Shown one piece after another: positions 53,218 through 64,000 of a stretch of DNA of 64,000 nucleotides. Source of the DNA: Agarophyton chilense (Eukaryota; Rhodophyta; Florideophyceae; Gracilariales; Gracilariaceae); the NCBI GenBank assembly GCA_030374765.1, contig JARGXX010000080.1:1550001-1614000 (forward strand), written 5' to 3'. Within the stretch, counting starts at the first letter, position 1. Each line of letters opens with the position of its first letter. Made by a program: the position numbers and the translations under genes. The notes beneath the pieces were generated by a model. That model was not told the DNA's origin, did no database searches, and saw only the letters and a list, made by a program, of their open reading frames with translations.

Positions 53218-55286
53218 ATAATGCCAAGGAATACACGTCCAAACGAATGCAGATCATCTACAACCTACACAAAATTCGTCACCACCTGCGCACACCGCAC
53301 CAACCGCAAGAAAACGGCATAGCCGAGAGGCTCAAGATGCGGCTCGGGACACCATCTTCAAATATAATCTACTGCATCACACAGCCACAAACAACTCCCC
53401 ATTCCAGCTATGGTACCGAACCAAACCCACCCTTCGCAAACTCTTCACCTTTGGGCAACTCGGGACAATTCCCGTATACTCTCCCAAAAAGAAACTGCAG
53501 ACACGGGCGGCACCAGCTCGCTACATGTACGGAAACTCACTTAACCACATAGTCGTCCTCAACCTAGCGAACAACACATACCACCAAATACGCGCAAACG
53601 ACTTCCACCCCTACCATACTCACACCGATCCCACGGCAACAACAACAAAAGCCTTCAAAGCCAGATCAAATCACAGACAACCCACGCCCACCAAAACACA
53701 ACTAAACACGCCACCTCCTGCGAACCTTCAACAAGCACGCCGATATCCAAACGCCAAGCAATGGCACACAGCGCATGATCAGGAACTTCGAAATATCGAC
53801 GCCTACAAAAGCATTGACTGGCATCATCCAGAGTTTCAACCACCTCCGGACGCAATCATCCCACTAATGATATTATAAAGATACAAAAGGTCAGCCGAAG
53901 GACACATCATGCAACGAAAAGCACGCTGCAACCTACGAGGCGACCTCATGAAACCCGGTCTACACTACGACCCCCAACACACAACAACATATACCGCGGA
54001 TCGCACCACTCAACGAATGTTACTAGCACTAAATGCCACCCTCAACCTGCCCCTGGAACACTTTGACATCAAGTCGGCCTATCTACACGAAAAGTATCAA
54101 CACGATCGGCCAGTATATGTCAAACAGATGCCCAACTTTGACGGAACATATCAACACGATAGCAAATACGGACGCTTTGTCGGAAACCTATATGGCTCCC
54201 CCCCCGCGACTTACTATTACAACCATGGCTTGAAGCAGTTTCTGTCCACCCATGGATTCGTCAGTTCCGAACACGACCCCTGCCTCTACACACTGAAAAC
54301 AAACGAAGGATACACAATTGTCAGTACCACCATTGATGACTTTCTGGTGTTCGCATCCAAACAATCCTTAATTGACGAACTGTATCACAACATGCTCACC
54401 AAATATAAAATCAAACGCCTTGGTCCTCCCACACGCTTCCTTAACTGGACAATCTCACGAACAAAAGACGGCACACACATTTCACAACCCGACGCAATAG
54501 ACGCCATTCTGCAACAAACACATATGCATGAATGCAATCCCAACCTCACGCCGTACAATAACCTAAAGATCCTGGACCAACAACAGCCAACACCGAAACT
54601 CACACCCACCGCCGCCAAACAATACAGAACGATACTCGGCGAAATACGTTATATAAGAGATAGCACAAGACCCGACATAGCTTATTCAACCAACCGTCTC
54701 GCGCAGCACATGGCAAACCCCCAGCAGCACCATCAACAAGCCCTAAAAAGTCTTCTGCGATATCTCAAAGGAACCAGAACCCATGGATTATTCTTTCCTA
54801 AAACCCAACAACACCAGAGAAAACGAAACCTCCTTCAGGCGTACAGCGACGCCGATTTCGCAAATGAAAAAAACCGAGAAGCAAAATATTGTCGCAATAT
54901 CAACAACCGAGGCAGAATACATCGCCGATACCGACGCAACAAGGCAAACAACATGGTTGGAAAAGCTGCTATGCGATGTTCAAGCACCATCATGCCACCC
55001 CACGCCCCACTACATCGACAATCGCTCCGCAGTCCTCATTGAGCAAAACCAAGCCCCGACAAAGCAGCGCAAGTACATCGACATCCGCCATCACTACCTG
55101 CAGCACCACGTCTCGAACAAAAGTATCCATCTCCATCGCATCCCGACAACCACAATGAAAGCAGATATATTCACCAAACCGCTACACAGCGACCGCTTCC
55201 AACAACTTCGCAACGACCTGCAAATACTATCCCGACCCACGCAAAACTGTGACGTGCCAACCGGGGACTGTCACACACCATCTTGA
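53218..55286 (+). pseudogene. Ty1/copia pol fragment: integrase end, reverse transcriptase, RNase H
   Basis: Starts abruptly at the element D LTR inside integrase (NAKEYTSKRMQ, TPHQPQENGIAERL). After a frameshift and a stop at about 53876 the reverse transcriptase follows (53909-54780) with KARCNLRGDLMKPG, FDIKSAYLHEKY, VYVKQMPNF, a catalytic-box variant TIDDFLVF (usually YVDD), and SYLGEIRYI-type GEIRYIRDSTRPDIAYSTNRLA. RNase H (54780-55286) has QAYSDADFA; then, after a short deletion with a frame change, AISTTEAEYIA, DNRSAVLI, KYIDIRHHYL and ADIFTKPL. The classic copia order integrase-RT-RNase H is clear. No gag, protease or LTR is seen. Confidence 0.85.
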
Positions 55287-55382
55287 GTCATTGCCACGTC
55301 ACATTTTGCACAGTCAAACAGCATTACAGTGACAGAACAGTACTATAGTGAAACGACGACGACGACGAAGTAAAGTTGGGAG

Positions 55383-55571
55383 TTAGTGCCTTTCACTCAC
55401 ACAGACTGTCCTGAAATATGATAAGAATCGCAGTGCTTTGATTGGATCTTTTTCATTAAACCGCTGGGTCATTTGTAGCTGCTTGAGTTTCAAATGGGTT
55501 TCTAACTGTTTGGCCAGTGAGCGGTTTTGTCGACTTCTCGCAATAACCAGCCTGTAACATTTAAGACTCAT
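55383..55571 (-). pseudogene. Short gypsy-type gag capsid fragment
   Basis: The minus-strand frame contains LKQLQMTQRFNEKDPIKALRFL, which resembles the capsid segment MQLSLRNQSFTGDDPILVLDFL of element C. Nothing else of this element is recognisable around it. Confidence 0.45.
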
Positions 55572-57547
55572 ATCTTATTTGAAATCCCCGCTCTTGAGTT
55601 ACATTGTACGTGTTTTACGTGAACCTCTTTAGAAACCTGACTGTGGACAATCACATCTCTTGATATGGCTCAAAGACTACTTTTTGCACAGATTTCATGC
55701 TTACTCTAGGTTGCGCCCAATATTAGTGGGGTGGATTTCTCTTCCATCATGTGATCAGATAATTAGTTCTGAGAAACTACACTCATATGCGTTTTCCAGC
55801 CCGCCACTGCTATTATAACTAGAGACAAGGTAGTGCCCACTTGGCTACACAGTCACCAGAATTGCATATCAAACATTCTTAGTGTGTTAAACTATAGTGG
55901 CGGGACTGCACTGTTTAGCGAAAAAAACATACCGACAGACGGCGTGTTCACATGTCTGTTGACGGCCACATGCACACGTGGTGTGGCCATGAATCCGTAC
56001 AAAAATGAAAATTCCATGAAGTGGAGGGGAGAAATGGAGGGCCTCGTGGTGAGACAGGCGGCGAGATAATGGCACGGATACACGTGAATGAAAAACTAAA
56101 TTAGCTCTAGCAATTGCTTTACTTTTTAGTCAAAATAAGGTTGGCTTTACAGTTGGGCATGAGCTTTGGTGCCCTGAAGTATCGAAAATTGGTTAGAACC
56201 TTTTCAAATATTCTACAAGCACGCCTAATCCTTTTTGTCGACTCTGCGCAGAACAGTTATCAACCCGAACGGTTTATTGCCTGTTTTCCAATTCGTGTTA
56301 ACCTTCCGCACATAATTGGCCGTGTCTGTTGATAGCATGCCGCATAGTCGCCCAAAAGCTTCCGAGTGCTTCCTCATGTAGGCGTAGTCCGCTTTTATCT
56401 GACTGTTTGTACACGCTGAAATCTTCCCACTTCTGAGATTTTCTCATCCGTGACAACACTTCAGCATAAACGTCAACGCCTTCATCTATACTGCGTATGA
56501 AAGCCCTACGAACCATCTGGTATTTCAATGAATATGTATTCGCAATATTTGTAGTATTAAAGATGCACCAAGAAGCGAATGATCAAAATACTGTCAAGTA
56601 GGTACCCAACATTTACAAGTTATTCTTACTATGTCACTCGCTAACAATGAGATATGGAAAGGGTTACTTCATAGGATAAGGCAAAATCAGAATTACTGGA
56701 TTAATATCTATAATACTGTACACTTGTGTCCTGGGACTACTAGATATTTTATTCTTTACTTTTTTGATAAATATCTCATGGCACTTTATAATGTGAACAT
56801 TACAGTACAGTAGCTCTTCTGCCGCATGACAAAAAAAAGGGCACTAAGCCCAGGTCAGGGAAGCAGATGCAAAAAGAGAGGACAATCTTTGTGAGTCTAT
56901 GAAGTCTTTAAGTCGTTATCGACGAAAGAGCACCTATTAAATTAGTGCTAACCGCACCTAAGCTATAGATCTTTTGTCGAGGATGTTTTCTATAATGGCG
57001 GTGTATCTCGTTTTTCTTGACAGTTTGTTGTGTGTTTGTTTGTGTGTTTTGATGGTGTTATATTATGATTTGAACAGGTTTGTGGGTATGATCTCTTGCA
57101 CGAGACGTACCGCCGTACTTAAAGGGCCGTCTCGTGTCTTCACTTATTGTTACATTCTTCAGGATTTCATAAACGTTTCCCATCGCACACTCCTTTCAAA
57201 GGCAGTCGATCGCGATGGGACACCCGCTCTCTGCTGTGCTTTGTTGCAGACATCCACTCTGCGGCCAACCACCACAGTCATCAGTGTAATGTCATTAAAA
57301 TTCTACTACTTGAGATAATGGTAAGTAACATTATATTTAAGTACAAATGCTGTAAACGTATCGAAATCCGATTTTTGTTCAGGGTTTTATATAAAATAGA
57401 TATCCAAAGGACTTTGGTCGACAGAATATTTTGAAAATTCTGGCTAAGCAAGCCAGAAATGAGCAATAAGTGTTTGTTCTAACAGTGAAGAGTATTTACT
57501 TACTTCTCACAAGTTGTGAGTAGTTTGTTATGAAAAAAGGATGAGAG
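55572..57547. other. No recognisable gene
   Basis: Only short frames. A 76-codon minus-strand frame (56528-56298) has protein-like composition (RKSQKWEDFSVYKQSDKSG) but no match I can name. Confidence 0.5.
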
Positions 57548-59554
57548 TCACATAATGGCGACCTGCGCCTCGACATCGCTCAAGTTATTGAGATTGTTGA
57601 CTTGGAGGATGGTCGCCGACATGGACCACAGGTGCTCGTTGCCAATGATCGCATTGCGCTGGATGCTACGTTGCCACCAATCCCACCAGCTTAGCCCAGT
57701 TGTATTATGCGTCACGCGGCCGCGTTCCGTGATGGTTGATTCGGATATATTCAGCACTATCGCTCCAGTGAACCGTTGCTGATCCGAGTACACGTTCACC
57801 GGCATCACTGCCACGCGCTCGCGACGCCAATACAAGAACGCGCGATGATCCCATTGTGCATCCGAATAACTTCCCGACAGCGTCCACGTTGACAGCTCGC
57901 GGGGGTTTGTCTTGTCACTCACATCAAACAATGACACCTTCGCACCTGTGGTGAGTCCCGTCGGCGTGGCCTCCTGCCCTACGCCGAGAAGGCGTCCCGG
58001 TCCGACTGGGTGAAGGTACGAGCTGAAGCCGGGGATCTTAAGTTCACCAGTCACGCGCATCGCGCGCGGGTTCGAAATATCGATAATGTATAGTGGGTCA
58101 ACCTCGCGGAACGTTACTACATATGCCGTTTCTGCGATGTACCGCACGGAAAAGATGCGCTCGCCCACTCCAAGGTTTCCCACCTCGCCAATCTTCACGA
58201 GCTGGCGTTTATCTCGATTCGATGTGAATGCGGTCACCTTACTACGGCTCAAATCGCGACTAGTCCACCAGGTTGCGCCGTCCGTCGTCGCGATAAAGAA
58301 GTTGTCGTTCCACTCGTGCATCGCAAACTGGTTTATGACACTGCCAGTCACGGCGCCACTCGCGACGTAGGATGCGCCGGCGTCTGACAGCGCGAACTGA
58401 TGGATCCCCGTCTGGTAGTTGGGGCCCCAGCGCGGCGAGCTTTCGGGTACATTGTTGAAGCGGATTTCATTTGTCGTTACAAACATTGATTTCTTTGTGG
58501 CGTAAATGGTATCAGCGTCCGACATGATGGATGATGAGCTGGACGGCTCAATAAATCCCCCAATGGGCAACGTGACGACTGTGAGGAGGTTGAAGCCCGC
58601 GAAAACGTCCTGCGAGTAGTAGATTCCACCGCACGTCGCGTACACACCATATTGCTCGCGACCATTGCGCTGCAGACGGTACGTCGGTAGCCAGTTCCCA
58701 GGGCGCGAATATTGGATGATCTCACGATTCCATTTCTCGGTCTGCCAGGGTTGCACGTTTCCCGACGGGTAGTATAACCAAACAGAAGACAATGGGCTAA
58801 AGCGCAGGACAAGGCGGACGACGCCGTCGACCTCGCGAGATTTGACATATCTACCCTCAAGGTATAGTGTAGATACTAGGCGCGGCGTTCCACCTTTGAC
58901 GTTAATTTGGTACACAACGGTGGCCTCGTCGCCATACGAAGGGTCAGTTTTGTACCGAAGGTACACTGGGCGCTTGTACGAGTAGACGTCGCCAAGCACA
59001 AGCAGAAAGTCACCTTCAATCAACATATCGCGAGGCATGGTGGGCAACCGCAACTGGCCCACACGTCGACCGGACTTTCCTCCGTCCTGCACCTGCACAA
59101 CGGAAAAAACGTTGCCGCTGATGGTGAACACACGGCTGCCGTCCGTCTTGATAATGTCCGGCTCGTCAACACCCGTGACCTGAACGTTTGTTGTGGAAAA
59201 GTCGACGCCTGCGACAAGACCATTGTCATCGGTGTCATCGAAGCTGGTGTCGCGATCCGCCTCGGTGAGATTGCCGCCCGCTACCCGCCGCGGTGTAGCG
59301 AAAGGGCGGTGGAGGGCAAGTCCAGCGGGGCCACCGGGGGTTCCAGGATCATCTGGGAGTGTTCCCGGGTCACGGGTTGGCGTGTATGCGTTATAGGAAT
59401 TGAGGCCGTATGGACCGATGAGATTGACGACACGGTTGATGTAGTAGTTATTGAGCTCCGGGCAGTTGCCAAACTTGTTAATGAGGCGCGCGTTGGCAGC
59501 ATTGGCAAGCAAGGCAAGGAGGAAAGCGAGGGAGAAGGACTTGAAGAACGCCAT
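57548..59554 (-). CDS. Secreted beta-propeller domain protein (PF09826-like), intact
   Basis: 668 aa, single exon. Signal peptide MAFFKSFSLAFLLALLANAANA. An N-terminal region with two Cys-poor repeats is followed by NVQVTGVDEPDIIKTDG at residues 123-139, the hallmark of the prokaryotic secreted beta-propeller family (COG4880/PF09826: NVQVxGVDEaDivKTDG). Later blade-like strands include VYQINVKGGTPRLVSTLYLEG, IHQFALSD, ATTDGATWWTSRD, YIIDISNPRAMRVTGEL and VSLFDVSDKTNPREL. It is probably exported and extracellular; its ligand is unknown. A paralogue with one stop lies inverted at 40695-42710, sharing at least 0.5 kb of upstream sequence. The family is mainly bacterial and archaeal, so ancient transfer is plausible. 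Confidence 0.85.
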   Translation of the reverse strand: MAFFKSFSLAFLLALLANAANARLINKFGNCPELNNYYINRVVNLIGPYGLNSYNAYTPTRDPGTLPDDPGTPGGPAGLALHRPFATPRRVAGGNLTEADRDTSFDDTDDNGLVAGVDFSTTNVQVTGVDEPDIIKTDGSRVFTISGNVFSVVQVQDGGKSGRRVGQLRLPTMPRDMLIEGDFLLVLGDVYSYKRPVYLRYKTDPSYGDEATVVYQINVKGGTPRLVSTLYLEGRYVKSREVDGVVRLVLRFSPLSSVWLYYPSGNVQPWQTEKWNREIIQYSRPGNWLPTYRLQRNGREQYGVYATCGGIYYSQDVFAGFNLLTVVTLPIGGFIEPSSSSSIMSDADTIYATKKSMFVTTNEIRFNNVPESSPRWGPNYQTGIHQFALSDAGASYVASGAVTGSVINQFAMHEWNDNFFIATTDGATWWTSRDLSRSKVTAFTSNRDKRQLVKIGEVGNLGVGERIFSVRYIAETAYVVTFREVDPLYIIDISNPRAMRVTGELKIPGFSSYLHPVGPGRLLGVGQEATPTGLTTGAKVSLFDVSDKTNPRELSTWTLSGSYSDAQWDHRAFLYWRRERVAVMPVNVYSDQQRFTGAIVLNISESTITERGRVTHNTTGLSWWDWWQRSIQRNAIIGNEHLWSMSATILQVNNLNNLSDVEAQVAIM

Positions 59555-59653
59555 CGTTCTCCTTTGGTTTCGAAGCTGCTTCTGAAAGAGATTCGTCGCG
59601 ATCGTGCGAAGTGGAGGAGGACTGTCATCGGTGAAGTTGGGCTGCCAACCGAG

Positions 59654-59661
59654 CTTTTAAG
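59654..59661 (-). promoter_or_regulatory. TATA-like element of beta-propeller gene
   Basis: The minus strand reads TTAAAAGC 100 bp upstream of the ATG, followed by CTCGGTTGGCAG, which is conserved in the duplicated copy. Confidence 0.4.
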
Positions 59662-60379
59662 CAGCTGAAAATACTTTGTTGCCAAGGTTCCAGACTCAGC
59701 AGGAGTCCAAAAGCAGGGAAAGGCCATGTGCACTGCTCTTCGCCAAGCCCCAAACGCACGACTGAATTCGCCGAGGTTTTGGAAAGATCGATAGGTGGAC
59801 ATCATGGGTGGTTTTGAGGGCGGTGGAGGATGTATGAGCTTGCGCTGATCCTGGGGCGCTCTGCTCGGGTGGTCACCCACGGTGCGAAGTCGAACGGTAT
59901 CCAAAAAAAAAGGTGCAAGCAAGACGGATACAGCAGCGCAAAGCATGGCAACATCTCTGGAATGCTCATACTTGCGACTAACCACATCATCTCTGTAATC
60001 AGGTGAAGGAACGCATGCGTGGCTTAAGGGTTTTTACCAAGGGTACGTTTCAAACTTCAGAATGAAGCTGTGGTGGGGGAAATCGTTTACAGCGGTTCCT
60101 GGACATTCGTCGAGAGGTACCAATGGTAACCAATCGGTGGAGCATTAACTTCAATCCTTGTTCTTGCATGCAGTGCGTCTAACTTTATTCATTTCTGTCG
60201 CGCATCTGCTTGACACCTTGTTGTCAACGGTACTTTTAGAAATCTGTTGTATCTGCAGCATCTGTAAATCCCAACCTGCTCATCGCTTCAAGCTTTGTTG
60301 TCGGGTTCTCTCCCACAACAGGTGTTCTGTATGGTCGGTTTCGAAAACCAAGTGCAGATAACGGGGCACGAGACACCAA

Positions 60380-60416
60380 AAAATCGGTCCCGAGCAGTAG
60401 ACGAGGGACCGATTTT
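60380..60416. repeat. Perfect 12-bp hairpin
   Basis: AAAATCGGTCCC (60380-60391) and its exact complement GGGACCGATTTT (60405-60416) flank a 13-nt loop. Confidence 0.8.
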
Positions 60417-60468
60417 GCAGTCGAGTGGTTTAGAAAAAGGGGTTTTAGTACTTTTGGGCTTTAAAAGG

Positions 60469-60795
60469 CCCGATTTGATATCACAAGAAACAAGTGTGAT
60501 AACCAAGGACCGCTCAGATATCAGCACTCGAGTGCGATAAATCGGACATATCGCACTGCTGGAACAGTTTTGCCCAATCAACATCAACGCAGCAATCTGA
60601 TGGTGGGGCGTCGGAGTGTTTTCTGTGCCAGTGCATTGCACCAAAAGAGTGCGTATTATTGTCGTGATATCCGCCTGACGCTTCCTTCGCCGTAGCTAGA
60701 TTGTACGATCAACGTAGTGGCTGACAACTTATGGAAGTGCTGATATCAGATCGGTCATTTGATATCGCACTCTTCAAGTGCGATATCAAATCGGG
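60469..60795. repeat. Fold-back repeat with nested hairpins
   Basis: The left arm (about 60469-60542) and right arm (about 60735-60795) are imperfect inverted copies sharing CCCGATTTGATATCAC and GATATCAGCACT words. Each arm also contains small hairpins; the best is a perfect 15-bp stem ATTTGATATCGCACT at 60757-60771, pairing with 60777-60791 across a 5-nt loop. Confidence 0.65.
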
Positions 60796-61074
60796 TGTTT
60801 ATTCATATGCTCCAGAACTTACAGGCTATGCACACTGCACACAACAGTGCGATAAGCAAGATTTATCGAAAATCTCGTGTGATAGCGGGTCACTCAACTG
60901 CAAAATGGTGCTGTCTCGTGTCCCATTTTCTGTATCTACCCGGTTTTCAAAATAAACTACATGTTTACGTATCGATGAAGACCGAACTCACTTGGGGAAG
61001 CCAGGAGCCGACGGCCGCCGGCCTTCTTTTTACATTATCGAATTTGATGCGTGCCGCCGATATGTCAACGGTCC

Positions 61075-61097
61075 TTGGATATCACACTCCAACCAGT
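61075..61097. repeat. Hairpin of the GATATC-CACT type
   Basis: ATCACACT and AGTGTGAT flank a short loop, the same arm words as the fold-back repeat about 300 bp upstream. Confidence 0.5.
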
Positions 61098-63072
61098 GTG
61101 ATGTGTTCGTAGCCGGCTACCAGCATACTTAACATTGATAGTGGGACGAATGTTACGGAGACAAAAGCGAAAGGTCTCAGACGAGTGTTGCTATATCAGT
61201 GGTGCCAAGCGTATAGCAAAACTCACCTGTTGGGTTACGTTGTATGCACATCGCCTTCGGCTCGTTCGGACCTATAATTTGCAGTCTCGTGCCCCGATGT
61301 CAGCACACGGGCACATTCCAGTCTAAACGGGTGTACGCCATGGCGCGTGCCAAGCGGCAGCGCAAAGGGAGACGGGCGCAAATCTCCGCTTCGTGGTATA
61401 TGGCCACGAGTGACGCGCCAGTTACTTGCGCCACCTGGAGTATGTCGATGACGTGGAGCGAGTGAGACCCAGCGACACAATCGCGCATGCTGACGACGTG
61501 TCGTTCGGCATCAGCGACGAGCTCGACGGCATCCATGTTGCCGTACACGCCGTCAACGCGCACACGGAGGCCAAGAGAAGCACGGGGGCGCTGCGGACAT
61601 CGTGGCCGAAAGCGAGCGAGTGACGTAGCGTGCTTGCACGGAAGCGGCGGCTTTCTGGCGTGCTACCATGCGGAACGTGTGTACTATAGCTGCAGTGCAG
61701 GCGACCAAGTGCGTTTGCAAGGCGGAGTTGAAGCCTTTATATTGGCAATGCCCACCGGAGAAGAATGTTGGGCACAAAGACGCGTAGCACGGGCGGCGCG
61801 CTCGGCGCGGCGTGTCTTACTCGGCGGCATGACGGAAGAGCTGCGGCATGTTCCCATCCAGGGCGGGCTTGACGCGGTTGTACTCCTCTCGCGCCGTTCA
61901 AAGGAGGACGAATGTTTCCGCGGCGACGCGGCACCCGGAGTCGTACCTCCTAGCTGCTAGCGGCGCCCGTTTTGTTGTTGTCCGATCACCCTCGCCGCCG
62001 CAACGCCAAAGTTAGCGGACAAGCTCTGGAAAGTAGCCTCCTGCGGCATGCCTACAAACGCGCACAAGCACTTGCATCTCGTCGTCCCGACTCCCACCCT
62101 CGTCCGTCCATCTAATCGCCACCGTCGGCTATGACCACCAGCACGCTACTTTCCTTACTTGACGCCCTCCGCGCACGTCGCCCACATCCACACAGTCCAT
62201 GTCCCGTCTCTTCGTCACCAACGCTGACGCGCACCTCGCTGCCCCATCGCACGGCCCCTCACGACGTCTTCACTCACATTCACACTGCTTCGAACCAACA
62301 CCAACAACGACACCTCTCTCTCTGTCGCGCGTTCACGACGAGCAGCTCGAATTCCATCACCTCTTGTCGGAAATCTGGAAAGCCTGCCGATACATCGAGA
62401 CGGCGTGTGAAGTGCTGCAGTTACTGGCGCATCGAGTTGGCAGACAGCATTCAGAGTAGCCATGAACAGGGGCGGCTCGCTGCGAATACCGAGCTCAGCA
62501 GGCTGTTAAAAGAGGCGCACGAACAGCAGAGATCATCATCAGCGACTTGAGACTATGACTCGACATGGCGTCGAGCAGACACTCCACGACGGCTACGTAC
62601 TGCTCCTGCTCCACCTGACCGCAATGATGTCGGTGCGCAAGGTCACGCGCAATCGCCAACTTGCGAATTACTAAAGGACCACATTCGCCAGATGAGTACA
62701 CACAGAAAGGTTGTCCAATGTAGCGTTGTGCCGCTCATGGCCACGCTCTCCACTGCTAAACTTAGCCTCCCTCGTTGCTCCAGCAAGGTCCGTCGTCGCT
62801 CCTCTGTCACACTGCGCACTTCGGTCCCGCTCCCTCCCTCAGCATTCGCCTTCGCTTTTTTATCGCTCCGAAACCCTCACTGCACAACGCCGAGTATACT
62901 TGCAATTCAAGAAAGAGTTCTCAGATTTATCATGCTTTTATGCACTGACTAGGGTCTTCGATATTCTATTAACGTACAAAAATGAGTGCGGTCGATTGAA
63001 GCCTGGGCAGAGAGCATGATCTCGTGCAACGTGTCATGATAACAGACATCCTCAAGCCCATCGATCCGCGCT
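61098..63072. other. GC-rich island with unrecognised coding-like pieces, then featureless DNA
   Basis: Plus-strand frames at 61426-61623 (EYVDDVERVRPSDTIAHADDV) and 61487-61960 (VYYSCSAGDQVRLQGGVEAF, then MTEELRHVPIQGGLDAVVLL) have protein-like composition. The second has the rough order of a BAH domain (GDxVxL ... ELxHVPI...) but the match is too weak to claim. Frames at 62131-62550 are similar in composition. Together they may be one decayed gene. Confidence 0.3.
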
Positions 63073-63821
63073 TTAGCTTACCCCAGTGGCGAGACACAAA
63101 GCAAGTAGAATTGGATGGAAACGAACTGCAGCAATGACGCGGAGTATAATGTAGATATCAAGCTTTCCTGTCGCATCTCTAAGGTGTCGGAATCTGCCTC
63201 TTTCTTGAATAGTTTGAAAACCCCGCTCGAATATATCCTTTGGCATTCGAAAGCGTCGCACGAAAGTGTCTGAGCTGTGCTTTGGACTTGTACCAAAGTA
63301 GTCGTTCATGACCCGTTCCATAGCTCCACTAAAATCTTGTGAGACTTTCCGGGCTCGCCCTGGTTGTGAACCATTTCTCAATGATAGTAGGGATTCAACC
63401 ATCGTCATGCCAGGGAGTATTTCAGTTGCAATAAGATAAGAGAGCGTCTCATCCTCGCTGAAATCACTTGAATTCAGATAGACACTGTCGATAGCTGTTT
63501 CATATGGGTCGATGGTAGGACTCGAAAGATTTTGTCTATTCTATCTTTTCCATTGCGAGTTCATAGTTTAGAGAAGCCCGTCAGATTCGACCAAGTGTAT
63601 AAAAAGTTGTCATCAGATCTTTCATACAAAAAACTGGTGCTAAATCTTTGAGTATATATAAGAGCATTAGCACTAACAGTATACTAAAGAAGAACAACCA
63701 AGCGAAACATTTTATCTAGCAATAACAATAACAGTAACACATTGATCGTCTTCTCAACAATATTTTTTGATCCATTTCGAGCATAAAACGAGTCATGTAA
63801 GGGGCTATCGGAATGGTTTAC
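63073..63821 (-). pseudogene. PIF/Harbinger-like transposase, N-terminal fragment
   Basis: The minus-strand frame (63408-63073) reads MNDYFGTSPKHSSDTFVRRFRMPKDIFERGF and ends in YIILRVIAAVRF, matching the N-terminal signature of Harbinger transposases (DYF...YxxxxFRRRFRMxxxxFxxI...). The catalytic part is not present downstream in frame. Upstream, an ATGGATCAAAAAATATT patch at 63750-63821 recurs inverted at 39183-39253. Confidence 0.55.
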
Positions 63822-64000
63822 GAAGTCGTAATTTTCCATCTATGGCGGGTGCCATGGGGAAGATCGACTTTATACACAATTGATTGAAACTTATGAAGAA
63901 ATACAGTACTTGCGTTTCACTATAGGTGTTTAACTCCTAAACTATGACGTTCACTAGTTTATTTAGTCGTTTGGTAGATCAAGCTATACTACAGTTTCGC

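Noticed and set aside
44030-53230. Target-site duplication of element D
   Set aside because: The flanking 5-mers caata and ataat do not match in the register set by the LTR ends.
61487-61960. BAH-domain protein
   Set aside because: Only a loose order of hydrophobic motifs; several key aromatic positions are absent and the frame is short.
1-64000. CRISPR arrays, rRNA or tRNA genes, bacterial operons
   Set aside because: No regularly spaced identical repeats and no RNA-gene signature were seen; LTR retrotransposons, CACTA, Harbinger and mariner relics and TATA/AATAAA signals indicate eukaryotic DNA.

Overview
This is a repeat-dominated nuclear segment from a eukaryote. A red alga is the best guess, and a florideophyte such as Chondrus crispus would fit: the two host-type genes are compact, appear intronless and have TATA-like boxes, and they sit among nested LTR retrotransposons. 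The species assignment is inference; no rRNA, tRNA or other taxonomic marker is visible.

Layout. 1-3640: 3' half of a degenerate minus-strand Ty3/gypsy chromovirus (element A). 3641-7039: no convincing gene. 7040-7620 and 34873-35270: two halves of one PIF/Harbinger-like transposase relic, split by element B. 7621-34872: element B, an old minus-strand Ty3/gypsy element with its own LTR pair, itself carrying two insertions: a block of about 8 kb (roughly 10.2-18.2 kb) with a CACTA/TNP2-like transposase, and the younger plus-strand element C (25986-34771) inside the B 5' LTR. 36161-37126: a secreted or membrane gene resembling the bacterial DUF2207 family. 40695-42710 and 57548-59554: an inverted pair of secreted beta-propeller genes, the first with one in-frame stop. 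43080-44039: Tc1/mariner relic. 44040-53217: element D, a minus-strand sister of C. 53218-55286: Ty1/copia fragment. 60.4-61.1 kb: a cluster of hairpins. 63.07-63.82 kb: another Harbinger-like fragment.

Main observation. Elements A, B and C/D come from three diverged Ty3/gypsy lineages, yet each carries an extra gene on the strand opposite gag-pol, placed between the chromodomain end of pol and the 3' LTR and convergent with pol. Its protein (591 aa, intact in C) keeps recognisable motifs in all three lineages, and each copy is followed by an AATAAA hexamer on its own strand (mutated to AATATA in D). I read this as a conserved antisense retrotransposon gene (called aORF here) with its own 3' end; its function is unknown. 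Elements C and D also share a textbook -1 frameshift heptamer at the gag-pol junction. Both are defective in different ways: C has no reverse transcriptase, RNase H or integrase but keeps gag, protease, chromodomain and aORF open, whereas D keeps reverse transcriptase but has lost RNase H and integrase.
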